Positions 48,700 through 60,915 of a stretch of 64,000 bases of DNA are shown piece by piece; position 1 is the first letter of the stretch, and every line of letters begins with the position of its first letter. The position numbers were made by a program, and so were the translations under genes. Under the pieces are notes generated by a model that was not told where the DNA came from, did not search any database, and worked only from the letters and a program-made list of their open reading frames with translations. Origin of the DNA: Stomorhina lunata (lineage: Eukaryota > Arthropoda > Insecta > Diptera > Rhiniidae); contig OW121742.1 in NCBI GenBank assembly GCA_933228675.1, positions 19,868,850 through 19,932,849 of the forward strand, given 5' to 3'.

Positions 48700-49384
48700 A
48701 ATTTTATAAAAAAAAATTAAAAAACGTTTTTTCTTAATACATAACATAGTCACTCTAACATTTACGTTTTTCACAACAGATGGCGCCTATTAACATTTTC
48801 AATAACACACAGTGTATAGAAAATGAAGCGCTGACCAAGCCCACATACACTTACATACATTTCTTTCTTTCTATAAGCCAGAAAGTCTTTAACATTTGTT
48901 AAGTTAAGTATACCCTACACCACCATAACGATCTATATGACCTCATGTAAGTCTTAATGATGAAAATATATTAATTAAATACTCTTATAAGCAGGAGTAG
49001 GCAGCCTATACCACCAGAAGCCGATTGATTTTTTTAATTTTCGTTAATACTACGATCATTAATAAAACTCGTGAAAATGAGTATTAAAATCATTTAGTTG
49101 GAATTTGGATGTTAACAGAGTAGGTCGGGTGACGCTTTGTTAAAGAAAAGACAAAAACAAAATAGTCAAGAAACAAATCAAAATCCAATTTATAGCAACA
49201 AAATACATGGTTCGAGAGAACAAAGATATATAATCTCGAACATTGTTGCCACGACACTATTATTTTTGTAAACATTGGGAATATTTTTGTAAATATTGGG
49301 AATATTTTTCAAAACAGAAATATATTCGCATATTTAACAATTTTAGATTTTTATATTTTTTAGATATTTTCGATATTAAAAAAT
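48700..49384. other. Non-satellite spacer with element fragment
   Basis: CAGATGGCGCC at 48777-48787 resembles a CTCF core site. TATACCCTACACCACCATA at 48909-48927 is, in reverse complement, an 18/19 match to the end of the dispersed element at 43674-43692. The minus-strand frame at 49090-49275 is not supported as a gene. Confidence 0.5.
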
Positions 49385-50370
49385 GTTCAAATCTTCTATA
49401 GAAAAATTTTTGCAAGAAAGTTTTGTATAGAAAAATTTTTGTTAAAAAAGATTTCTATAGAAAATTTTTTTATCAAAAAATTTATAACAAAATGTTTGAT
49501 AAAAAAAAAATTTCTATAGAAAAATTTTTGATAAAAAATTTTCTATAGAAAAATTTTTGCTAAAAAAATTTGTTTAAAAATTTTCTATAGAAAAATTTTT
49601 GTAAGAAAATTTTCTGTAGAAAAATTTTTGATAAAAAGATTTCAATAGAAAAATTTTTGTAAGAAAATTTTCTATAGAAAAATTTTTGATAAAAAAAATG
49701 AATATATAAAAATTTTTGATAGAAAACATTTTCTATAACTAAATTTTTGATAAAAAATTTTTGATGAAAAAAATTTCTATAACAAAATTTTTGAAAAAAA
49801 AAATCTTCTATGGAATAATTTTTGATGAAAAAATTTTCTATAGAGAAATGTTTAATAAAAAAAAAATTCAATAGAAAAATTTTTGTAAGAAAATTTTCTA
49901 TAGAAAAATTTTTGATAAAAAAATGTATGGTGTTTTTGATAAAAAAATTTTTGTAAGAAAATTTTCTATAGAAAAATTTTTGATACAAAAAATGAATATA
50001 TAAAAATTTTTGATAGAAAAAATTTTCTATAACTAAATTTTTGATAAGAAATTTTTGATGAAAAAATTTTCTATAACAAAATTTTTGAAAAAAAAAATCT
50101 TCTATAGAAAAATTTTTGATAAAATAATTTTCTATAGAGAAATGTTTAATAAAAATAATTTCAATAGAAAAATTTTTGATAAAAAAATTTTCTATAACAA
50201 AATTTTTGATAAAAAAATTTTCTAAAACAAAATTTTTGATAAAAAAATTTTCTATAACAAAATTTTTGATAAAAAAATTTTCTATAACAAAATTTTTGAT
50301 AAAAAATTTTCTAGAACAAAATTTTTGATAAAAAAAATTTTCTAGAACAAAATTTTTGATAAAAAGTTAA
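49385..50370. repeat. 29-bp satellite, AAATTTTTGATAAAA family
   Basis: Units of CTATAGAAAAATTTTTGATA plus AAAAAATTTT. A block at about 49665-49860 recurs, diverged, at 49965-50160 (AATGAATATATAAAAATTTT marks both), a higher-order period of about 300 bp. The last 200 bp are a purer CTATAACAAAATTTTTGAT form. The minus-strand frame at 49560-49988 is an artefact. Confidence 0.92.
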
Positions 50371-51484
50371 ATAAAAAAAACTACCTATTTTAGTTAAAAT
50401 TATAAAAAAAACGGCTACTCTGCCGACTATTTTTTTGTAATGTTCTCTTAGCGCCGAGCCGTGCTTATAGTCTTAAGAAAATGTTTGTATGATGATAAAA
50501 TTTAACAAATATACGTCTCTATGCACTTTTTTCTTTGTTAACTATTAAAAGGCAATTGACCTGAGTAGGGTATCATAGGATCGAGCTTGGCTTACTAATC
50601 TTATTTGTTTTATTTTGAAGAAATAGTACCAAAAAAGATCCCATAGTACTTGATAGTAGTGATAACTTAACTCAAACTATCGAAACTATCACGTGGCACC
50701 GACTATTGATAGTTTTACAGCTCTAGTTCCTACAGCTCCACACTTCAGGATTTGAGGAATTATTACTGCAAGTAAGTATAATGGAAAAAAAAATAATATT
50801 ATAAATGTCTAAATTTTTAATTTCCTATAGAACAAAGAAACTATTAGATTTTTCATTATTATGCAATTTTTGGTGATACCGAAAAAATTCATCCTGAAAG
50901 GCCAAAGCTAATACTTTATATACCAGATTTCTTATATTTATATAATTATATACATATAAATCTAGCCGCGTTCACCTGCAAAAAAGCGTAATTTCTTCGA
51001 TTTTGTTCGTCGATTTAATTTTTGTTTTTTCGGTTTCTACTATGCAACTATTTTGAGCATTATTCCGAAAGAAAATGGGTTTCCAAAATACTGAAAATCT
51101 CGCAAAGGATCCTTGTTTTTAGACACATAGAAAAGTTTCTCATTAATTATTATTATAAGTGTAAAAATGTTAAGAGCAACAAAGCAACAAACTATTTTAT
51201 GGTGTTTTTCATAAGAGGATTTTAATTACTATTATTACACACCTCAAATTTTATGAATAAAAATATTTTTCCTGAGACAAATATACTCGTACATAAGTAC
51301 TTACTCATTAAGAATTAAGCTATAAGCTAAAACAAAGTGCTTTAGATACATATAACAACAAGTTTACTAACAATCTTATCTTCTAAAGTGTAAAATAAGC
51401 CTATAATGAACATTTTTTTCTCAGTATAAGAAAAAAATTAGTACTATTAAATTGACTAATTGTTAGACACACTTTTAATTTTAT
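50371..51484. other. Non-satellite spacer with inverted element fragment, no gene seen
   Basis: 50476-50514 reads, in reverse complement, like the head of the dispersed element at 43089-43125 (GTATTTGCTAAATTTTG, CATCATACAAACATTTTCT). A loose inverted pair AACTATCG ... GATAGTT lies near 50675-50716. The open frame at 51022-51225 has no signal peptide or family motif, so it is not called. Confidence 0.45.
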
Positions 51485-54400
51485 ACACAAACAATTTTTA
51501 AATTTCTTATTTTTCTTTAGGAAATTTTTTCAAAAATTTCACAATTTTAAAGGAAATTTTTCGGAAATTTAATATTTTTATAGGAAATTTTTCACAAATT
51601 TCCTATTTTTATAAGAAATTTTTCAAAAATTTCCTATTTTTATAGGCATTTTTCAAAAATTTCCTATTTTTATAGGAATTTTTTCAAAAATTTCCTATTT
51701 TTATAGGAAATTTTTCAAAAATTTCCTATTTTTATAGGAAATTTTTCAAAAATTTCCTATTTTTATAGGAAATTTTTCAAAAATTTCCTATTTTTATAGG
51801 AAATTTTTCAAAAATTTCCTATTTTTATAGGAAATTTTTCCTATTTTTATAAGAAATTTTTCAAAAACTTCCTATTTTTGTAGGAAATTTTTCAAAAATT
51901 TCCTATTTTTATAGAAAATTTTTCAAAAATTTCCTATTTTTATAGGAAATTTTTCAAAAATTTCCTATTTTTATAGGAAATTTTTCAAAAATTTCCTATT
52001 TTTATAGGAAATTTTTCAAAAATTTCCTATTTTTATAGGAAATTTTTCAAAAATTTCCTATTTTTATAGGAAATTTTTCAAAAATTTCCTATTTTTATAG
52101 GAAATTTTTCAAAAATTTCCTATTTTTATAGGAAATTTTTCAAAAATTTCCTATTTTTATAAGAAAATTTTTCAAAAATTTCCTATTTTTATAGGAAATT
52201 TTTCAAAAATTTCCTATTTTTATAGGAAATTTTTCAAAAATTTCCTATTTTTATAGGAAATTTTTCAAAAATTTCCTATTTTTATAGGAAATTTTTCAAA
52301 AATTTCCTATTTTTATAGGAAATTTTTCAAAAATTTCCTATTTTTATAGGAAATTTTTCAAAAATTTCCTATTTTTATAGGAAATTTTTCAAAAATTTCC
52401 TATTTTTATAGGAAATTTTCCTATTTTTATAGGAAATTTTTCAAAAATTTCCTATTTTTATAGGAAATTTTTCAAAAATTTCCTATTTTTATAGGAAATT
52501 TTTCAAAAATTTCTAATTTTTATAGGAAATTTTTCCTATTTTTATAGGAAATTTTTCAAAAATTTCCTATTTTTGTAGGAAATTTTTCAAAAATTTCCTA
52601 TTTTTATAGGAAATTTTTCAAAAATTTCCTTTTTTTTAGGAAATTTTTCAAAAATTTTCTATTTTTATCGGAAATTTTTCAAAAATTTCCTATTTTTTTA
52701 GGAAATTTTTCAAAAATTTCCTATTTTTATAGGAAATTTTTCAAAAATTTTCTATTTTTATAGGAAATTTTTCAAAAATTTCCTATTTTTATAGGAAATT
52801 TTTCAAAAATTTCCTATTTTTATAGGAAATTTTTCAAAAATTTCCTATTTTTATAGGAAATTTTTCAAAAATTTCCTATTTTTATAGGAAATTTTTCAAA
52901 AATTTCCTATTTTTATAGGAAATTTTTCAAAAATTTCCTATTTTTATAGGAAATTTTTCAAAAATTTCCTATTTTTATAGGAAATTTTTCAAAAATTTCC
53001 TATTTTTATAGGAAATTTTTCAAAAATTTCCTATTTTTATAGGAAATTTTTCAAAAATTTCCTATTTTTATAGGAAATTTTTCAAAAATTTCCTATTTTT
53101 ATAGGAAATTTTTCAAAAATTTCCTATTTTTATAGGAAATTTTTCAAAAATTTCCTATTTTTATAGGAAATTTTTCAAAAATTTCCTATTTTTATAGGAA
53201 AATTTTCAAAAATTTCCTATTTTTATAGGAAATTTTTCAAAAATTTCCTATTTTTATAGGAAATTTTTCAAAAATTTCCTATTTTTATAGGAAATTTTTC
53301 AAAAATTTCCTATTTTTATAGGAAATTTTTCAAAAATTTCCTATTTTTATAGGAAATTTTTCAAAAATTTCCTATTTTTATAGGAAATTTTTCAAAAATT
53401 TCCTATTTTTATAGGAAATTTTTCAAAAATTTCCTATTTTTATAGGAAATTTTTCAAAAATTTCCTATTTTTATAGGAAATTTTTCAAAAATTTCCTATT
53501 ATTATAGGAAATTTTTCAAAAATTTCCTATTTTTATAGGAAATTTTTCAAAAATTTCCTATTTTTATAGGAAATTTTTCAAAAATTTCCTATTTTTATAG
53601 GAAATTTTTCAAAAATTTCCTATTTTTATAGGAAATTTTTCAAAAATTTCCTATTTTTATAGGAAATTTTTCAAAAATTTCCTATTTTTATAGGAAATTT
53701 TTCAAAAATTTCCTATTTTTATAGGAAATTTTTCAAAAATTTCCTATTTTTATAGGAAATTTTTCAAAAATTTCCTATTTTTATAGGAAATTTTTCAAAA
53801 ATTTCCTATTTTTATAGGAAATTTTTCAAAAATTTCCTATTTTTATAGGAAATTTTTCAAAAATTTCCTATTTTTATAGGAAATTTTTAAAAAATTTCCT
53901 ATTTTTATAGGAAATTTTCCTATTTTTATAGGAAATTTTTCAAAAATTTCCTATTTTTATAGGCATTTTTCAAAAATTTCCTATTTTTATAGGAATTTTT
54001 TCAAAAATTTCCTATTTTTATAGGAAATTTTTCAAAAAATTCCTATTTTTATAGGAAATTTTTCAAAAATTTCCTATTTTTATAGGAAATTTTTCAAAAA
54101 TTTCCTATTTTTATAGGAAATTTTTCCTATTTTTATAAGAAATTTTTCAAAAACTTCCTATTTTTGTAGGAAATTTTTCAAAAATTTCCTATTTTTATAG
54201 AAAATTTTTCAAAAATTTCCTTTTTTTATAGGAAATTTTTCAAAAATTTCCTATTTTTATAGGAAATTTTTCAAAAATTTCCTATTTTTATAGGAAATTT
54301 TTCAAAAATTTCCTATTTTTATCGGAAATTTTTCAAAAATTTCCTATTTTTTTAGGAAATTTTTCAAAAATTTCCTATTTTTATAGGAAATTTTTCAAAA

Positions 54401-55140
54401 ATTTCCTATTTTTATAGGAAATTTTTCAAAAATTTCCTTTTTTTTTAGGAAATTTTTAAAAATTTCCTATTTTTATAGGAAATTTTTCCTATTTTTATAG
54501 GAAATTATAATTATAGGAAATTTTGTAGGAAATTTTTCAAAAATTTCCTATTTTTATAGGAAATTTTTCAAAAATTTCCTTTTTTTTTAGGAAATTTTTC
54601 AAAAATTTCCTATTTTTGTAGGAAATTTTTCAAAAATTTCCTATTTTTATAGGAAATTTTTCAAAAATTTCCTATTTTTATCGGAAATTTTTCAAAAATT
54701 TCCTATTTTTTTAGGAAATTTTTCAAAAATTTCCTATTTTTATAGGAAATTTTTCAAAAATTTCCTATTTTTATAGGAAATTTTTCAAAAATTTCCTTTT
54801 TTTTAGGAAATTTTTAAAAATTTCCTATTTTTATAGGAAATTTTTCCTATTTTTATAGGAAATTATAATTATAGGAAATTTTGTAGGAAATTTTTCAAAA
54901 ATTTCCTATTTTTATAGGAAATTTTTCAAAAATTTCCTATTTTTATAGGAAATTTTTCAAAAATTTTCTATTTTTGTAGGAAATTTTTCAAAAATTTCCT
55001 ATTTTTATAGGAAATTTTTCAAAAATTTCCTATTTTTATAGGAAATTTTTCAAAAATTTCCTATTTTTATAGGAAATTTTTCAAAAATTTCCTATTTTTA
55101 TAGGAAATTTTTCAAAAATTTCCTACTTTTATAGGAAATT
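51485..55140 (+). repeat. 31-bp satellite, plus block of terminal array
   Basis: Almost perfect 31-bp units: AGGAAATTTTT, C, mirror arm ending TTTCCT, then ATTTTTAT. Both the 23-bp dyad and the linker (CCTATTTTTATAGG) can pair with themselves. Variant markers include AGGCATTTTT at 51644 and 53961, CTATTATTATAGG at 53496-53508 and a shortened unit (GGAAATTTTCC) at 53910-53920. AGGCATTTTT at 53961 begins the first complete higher-order unit. Confidence 0.97.
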
Positions 55141-57148
55141 TTATAAAAATAGGAAATTTTTGAAAAATTTCCTATAAAAATAGGAAATTTTTGAAAAATT
55201 TCCTATAAAAATAGGAAAATTTCCTATAAAAATAGGAAATTTTTTAAAAATTTCCTATAAAAATAGGAAATTTTTGAAAAATTTCCTATAAAAATAGGAA
55301 ATTTTTGAAAAATTTCCTATGAAAATAGGAAATTTTTGAAAAATTTCCTATAAAAATAGGAAATTTTTGAAAAATTTCCTATAAAAATAGGAAATTTTTG
55401 AAAAATTTCCTATAAAAATAGGAAATTTTTGAAAAATTTCCTATAAAAATAGGAAATTTTTGAAAAATTTCCTATAATAATAGGAAATTTTTGAAAAATT
55501 TCCTATAAAAATAGGAAATTTTTGAAAAATTTCCTATAAAAATAGGAAATTTTTGAAAAATTTCCTATAAAAATAGGAAATTTTTGAAAAATTTCCTATA
55601 AAAATAGGAAATTTTTGAAAAATTTCCTATAAAAATAGGAAATTTTTGAAAAATTTCCTATAAAAATAGGAAATTTTTGAAAAATTTCCTATAAAAATAG
55701 GAAATTTTTGAAAAATTTCCTATAAAAATAGGAAATTTTTGAAAAATTTCCTATAAAAATAGGAAATTTTTGAAAAATTTCCTATAAAAATAGGAAATTT
55801 TTGAAAAATTTCCTATAAAAATAGGAAATTTTTGAAAAATTTCCTATAAAAATAGGAAATTTTTGAAAAATTTCCTATAAAAATAGGAAATTTTTGAAAA
55901 ATTTCCTATAAAAATAGGAAATTTTTGAAAAATTTCCTATAAAAATAGGAAATTTTTGAAAAATTTCCTATAAAAATAGGAAATTTTTGAAAAATTTCCT
56001 ATAAAAATAGGAAATTTTTGAAAAATTTCCTATAAAAATAGGAAATTTTTGAAAAATTTCCTATAAAAATAGGAAATTTTTGAAAAATTTCCTATAAAAA
56101 TAGGAAATTTTTGAAAAATTTCCTATAAAAATAGGAAATTTTTGAAAAATTTCCTATAAAAATAGGAAATTTTTGAAAAATTTCCTATAAAAATAGGAAA
56201 TTTTTCAAAAATTTCCTATTTTTATAGGAAATTTTTCAAAAATTCCCTATTTTTATAGGAAATTTTTCAAAAATTTCCTATTTTTATAGGAAATTTTTCA
56301 AAAATTTCCTACTTTTATAGGAAATTTTATAAAAATAGGAAATTTTTGAAAAACTTCCTATAAAAATAGGAAATTTTTGAAAAATTTCCTATAAAAATAG
56401 GAAAATTTCCTATAAAAATAGGAAATTTTTTAAAAATTTCCTATAAAAATAGGAAATTTTTGAAAAATTTCCTATAAAAATAGGAAATTTTTGAAAAATT
56501 TCCTATAAAAATAGGAAATTTTTGAAAAATTTCCTATAAAAATAGAAAATTTTTGAAAACTTTCCTATAAAAATAGAGAATTTTTGAAAAATTTCCTATA
56601 AGAATAGAAAGTTTTTGAAAAATTTCCTATAAAATAGAGAATTTTTGAAAAATTTCCTATAAAAATAGAAAATTTTTGAAAAATTTCCTATAAAAATAGA
56701 AAATTTTTGAAAAATTTCCTATAAAAATAGAAAATTTTTGAAAAATTTCCTATAAAAATAGAAAATTTTTGAAAAATTTCCTATAAAAATAGAAAATTTT
56801 TGAAAAATTTCCTATAAAAATAGAAAATTTTTGAAAAATTTCCTATAAAAATAGAAAATTTTTGAAAACTTTCCTATAAAAATAGAGAATTTTTGAAAAA
56901 TTTCCTATAAGAATAGAAAGTTTTTGAAAAATTTCCTATAAAATAGAGAATTTTTGAAAAATTTCCTATAAAATAGAGAATTTTTGAAAAATTTCCTATA
57001 AAAATAGAAAATTTTTGAAAAATTTCCTATAAAAATAGAAAATTTTTGAAAAATTTCCTATAAAAATAGAAAATTTTTGAAAAATTTCCTGTAAAAATAG
57101 AAAATTTTTGAAAAATTTCCTATAAAAATAGAAAATTTTTGAAAAATT
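55141..57148 (-). repeat. 31-bp satellite, minus block of terminal array
   Basis: Orientation switches at the junction 55123-55152 (CTACTTTTATAGG then TTTTATAAAAATAGG). Units read GGAAATTTTTGAAAAATTTC plus CTATAAAAATA. A short plus patch at about 56203-56325 and a second identical junction (56311-56340) interrupt it. After that, units switch to an ATAGAAAATTTTTG variant to 57148. Confidence 0.96.
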
Positions 57149-58874
57149 TCCTATTTTTATAGGAAATTTTCCTATTTTTATAGGAAATTTTTCAAAAATT
57201 TCCTATTTTTATAGGAAATTTTTCAAAAATTTCCTATTTTTATAGGAAATTTTTCAAAAATTTCTAATTTTTATAGGAAATTTTTCCTATTTTTATAGGA
57301 AATTTTTCAAAAATTTCCTATTTTTGTAGGAAATTTTTCAAAAATTTCCTATTTTTATAGGAAATTTTTCAAAAATTTCCTTTTTTTTAGGAAATTTTTC
57401 AAAAATTTTCTATTTTTATCGGAAATTTTTCAAAAATTTCCTATTTTTTTAGGAAATTTTTCAAAAATTTCCTATTTTTATAGGAAATTTTTCAAAAATT
57501 TTCTATTTTTATAGGAAATTTTTCAAAAATTTCCTATTTTTATAGGAAATTTTTCAAAAATTTCCTATTTTTATAGGAAATTTTTCAAAAATTTCCTATT
57601 TTTATAGGAAATTTTTCAAAAATTTCCTATTTTTATAGGCATTTTTCAAAAATTTCCTATTTTTATAGGAATTTTTTCAAAAATTTCCTATTTTTATAGG
57701 AAATTTTTCAAAAAATTCCTATTTTTATAGGAAATTTTTCAAAAATTTCCTATTTTTATAGGAAATTTTTCAAAAATTTCCTATTTTTATAGGAAATTTT
57801 TCCTATTTTTATAAGAAATTTTTCAAAAACTTCCTATTTTTGTAGGAAATTTTTCAAAAATTTCCTATTTTTATAGAAAATTTTTCAAAAATTTCCTTTT
57901 TTTATAGGAAATTTTTCAAAATTTCCTATCATTATAGGAAATTTTTCAAAAATTTCCTATTTTTATAGGAAATTTTTCAAAAATTTCCTATTTTTATCGG
58001 AAATTTTTCAAAAATTTCCTATTTTTTTAGGAAATTTTTCAAAAATTTCCTATTTTTATAGGAAATTTTTCAAAAATTTCCTATTTTTATAGGAAATTTT
58101 TCAAAAATTTCCTTTTTTTTTAGGAAATTTTTAAAAATTTCCTATTTTTATAGGAAATTTTTCCTATTTTTATAGGAAATTATAATTATAGGAAATTTTG
58201 TAGGAAATTTTTCAAAAATTTCCTATTTTTATAGGAAATTTTTCAAAAATTTCCTTTTTTTTTAGGAAATTTTTCAAAAATTTCCTATTTTTGTAGGAAA
58301 TTTTTCAAAAATTTCCTATTTTTATAGGAAATTTTTCAAAAATTTCCTATCATTATAGGAAATTTTTCAAAAATTTCCTATTTTTATAGGAAATTTTTCA
58401 AAAATTTCCTATTTTTATCGGAAATTTTTCAAAAATTTCCTATTTTTTTAGGAAATTTTTCAAAAATTTCCTATTTTTATAGGAAATTTTTCAAAAATTT
58501 CCTATTTTTATAGGAAATTTTTCAAAAATTTCCTTTTTTTTAGGAAATTTTTAAAAATTTCCTATTTTTATAGGAAATTTTTCCTATTTTTATAGGAAAT
58601 TATAATTATAGGAAATTTTGTAGGAAATTTTTCAAAAATTTCCTATTTTTATAGGAAATTTTTCAAAAATTTCCTATTTTTATAGGAAATTTTTCAAAAA
58701 TTTTCTATTTTTGTAGGAAATTTTTCAAAAATTTCCTATTTTTATAGGAAATTTTTCAAAAATTTCCTATTTTTATAGGAAATTTTTCAAAAATTTCCTA
58801 TTTTTATAGGAAATTTTTCAAAAATTTCCTATTTTTATAGGAAATTTTTCAAAAATTTCCTACTTTTATAGGAA
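57149..58874 (+). repeat. 31-bp satellite, second plus block
   Basis: Returns to plus orientation. It repeats the marker order of the first higher-order unit: AGGCATTTTT at 57637, the TTATAATTATAGG doublet near 58179 and 58599, then the inversion junction at 58861-58890. Confidence 0.96.
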
Positions 58875-60915
58875 ATTTTATAAAAATAGGAAATTTTTGA
58901 AAAATTTCCTATAAAAATAGGAAATTTTTGAAAAATTTCCTATAAAAATAGGAAAATTTCCTATAAAAATAGGAAATTTTTTAAAAATTTCCTATAAAAA
59001 TAGGAAATTTTTGAAAAATTTCCTATAAAAATAGGAAATTTTTGAAAAATTTCCTATGAAAATAGGAAATTTTTGAAAAATTTCCTATAAAAATAGGAAA
59101 TTTTTGAAAAATTTCCTATAAAAATAGGAAATTTTTGAAAAATTTCCTATAAAAATAGGAAATTTTTGAAAAATTTCCTATAATAATAGGAAATTTTTGA
59201 AAAATTTCCTATAAAAATAGGAAATTTTTGAAAAATTTCCTATAAAAATAGGAAATTTTTGAAAAATTTCCTATAAAAATAGGAAATTTTTGAAAAATTT
59301 CCTATAAAAATAGGAAATTTTTGAAAAATTTCCTATAAAAATAGGAAATTTTTGAAAAATTTCCTATAAAAATAGGAAATTTTTGAAAAATTTCCTATAA
59401 AAATAGGAAATTTTTGAAAAATTTCCTATAAAAATAGGAAATTTTTGAAAAATTTCCTATAAAAATAGGAAATTTTTGAAAAATTTCCTATAAAAATAGG
59501 AAATTTTTGAAAAATTTCCTATAAAAATAGGAAATTTTTGAAAAATTTCCTATAAAAATAGGAAATTTTTGAAAAATTTCCTATAAAAATAGGAAATTTT
59601 TGAAAAATTTCCTATAAAAATAGGAAATTTTTGAAAAATTTCCTATAAAAATAGGAAATTTTTGAAAAATTTCCTATAAAAATAGGAAATTTTTGAAAAA
59701 TTTCCTATAAAAATAGGAAATTTTTGAAAAATTTCCTATAAAAATAGGAAATTTTTGAAAAATTTCCTATAAAAATAGGAAATTTTTGAAAAATTTCCTA
59801 TAAAAATAGGAAATTTTTGAAAAATTTCCTATAAAAATAGGAAATTTTTGAAAAATTTCCTATAAAAATAGGAAATTTTTGAAAAATTTCCTATAAAAAT
59901 AGGAAATTTTTGAAAAATTTCCTATAAAAATAGGAAATTTTTCAAAAATTTCCTATTTTTATAGGAAATTTTTCAAAAATTCCCTATTTTTATAGGAAAT
60001 TTTTCAAAAATTTCCTATTTTTATAGGAAATTTTTCAAAAATTTCCTACTTTTATAGGAAATTTTATAAAAATAGGAAATTTTTGAAAAACTTCCTATAA
60101 AAATAGGAAATTTTTGAAAAATTTCCTATAAAAATAGGAAAATTTCCTATAAAAATAGGAAATTTTTTAAAAATTTCCTATAAAAATAGGAAATTTTTGA
60201 AAAATTTCCTATAAAAATAGGAAATTTTTGAAAAATTTCCTATAAAAATAGGAAATTTTTGAAAAATTTCCTATAAAAATAGGAAATTTTTGAAAAATTT
60301 CCTATAAAAATAGAAAATTTTTGAAAACTTTCCTATAAAAATAGAGAATTTTTGAAAAATTTCCTATAAGAATAGAAAGTTTTTGAAAAATTTCCTATAA
60401 AATAGAGAATTTTTGAAAAATTTCCTATAAAAATAGAAAATTTTTGAAAAATTTCCTATAAAAATAGAAAATTTTTGAAAAATTTCCTATAAAAATAGAA
60501 AATTTTTGAAAAATTTCCTATAAAAATAGAAAATTTTTGAAAAATTTCCTATAAAAATAGAAAATTTTTGAAAAATTTCCTATAAAAATAGAAAATTTTT
60601 GAAAAATTTCCTATAAAAATAGAAAATTTTTGAAAACTTTCCTATAAAAATAGAGAATTTTTGAAAAATTTCCTATAAGAATAGAAAGTTTTTGAAAAAT
60701 TTCCTATAAAATAGAGAATTTTTGAAAAATTTCCTATAAAATAGAGAATTTTTGAAAAATTTCCTATAAAAATAGAAAATTTTTGAAAAATTTCCTATAA
60801 AAATAGAAAATTTTTGAAAAATTTCCTATAAAAATAGAAAATTTTGAAAAATTTCCTGTAAAAATAGAAAATTTTTGAAAAATTTCCTATAAAAATAGAA
60901 AATTTTGAAAAATTT
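58875..60915 (-). repeat. 31-bp satellite, second minus block
   Basis: Copy of 55141-57148 with the same internal short plus patch (59942-60050), second junction (60049-60076) and ATAGAAAATTTTTG tail. It has one unit fewer between the GGAAAATTTCC and CCTATAATAATAGG markers than the first copy. Confidence 0.96.
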
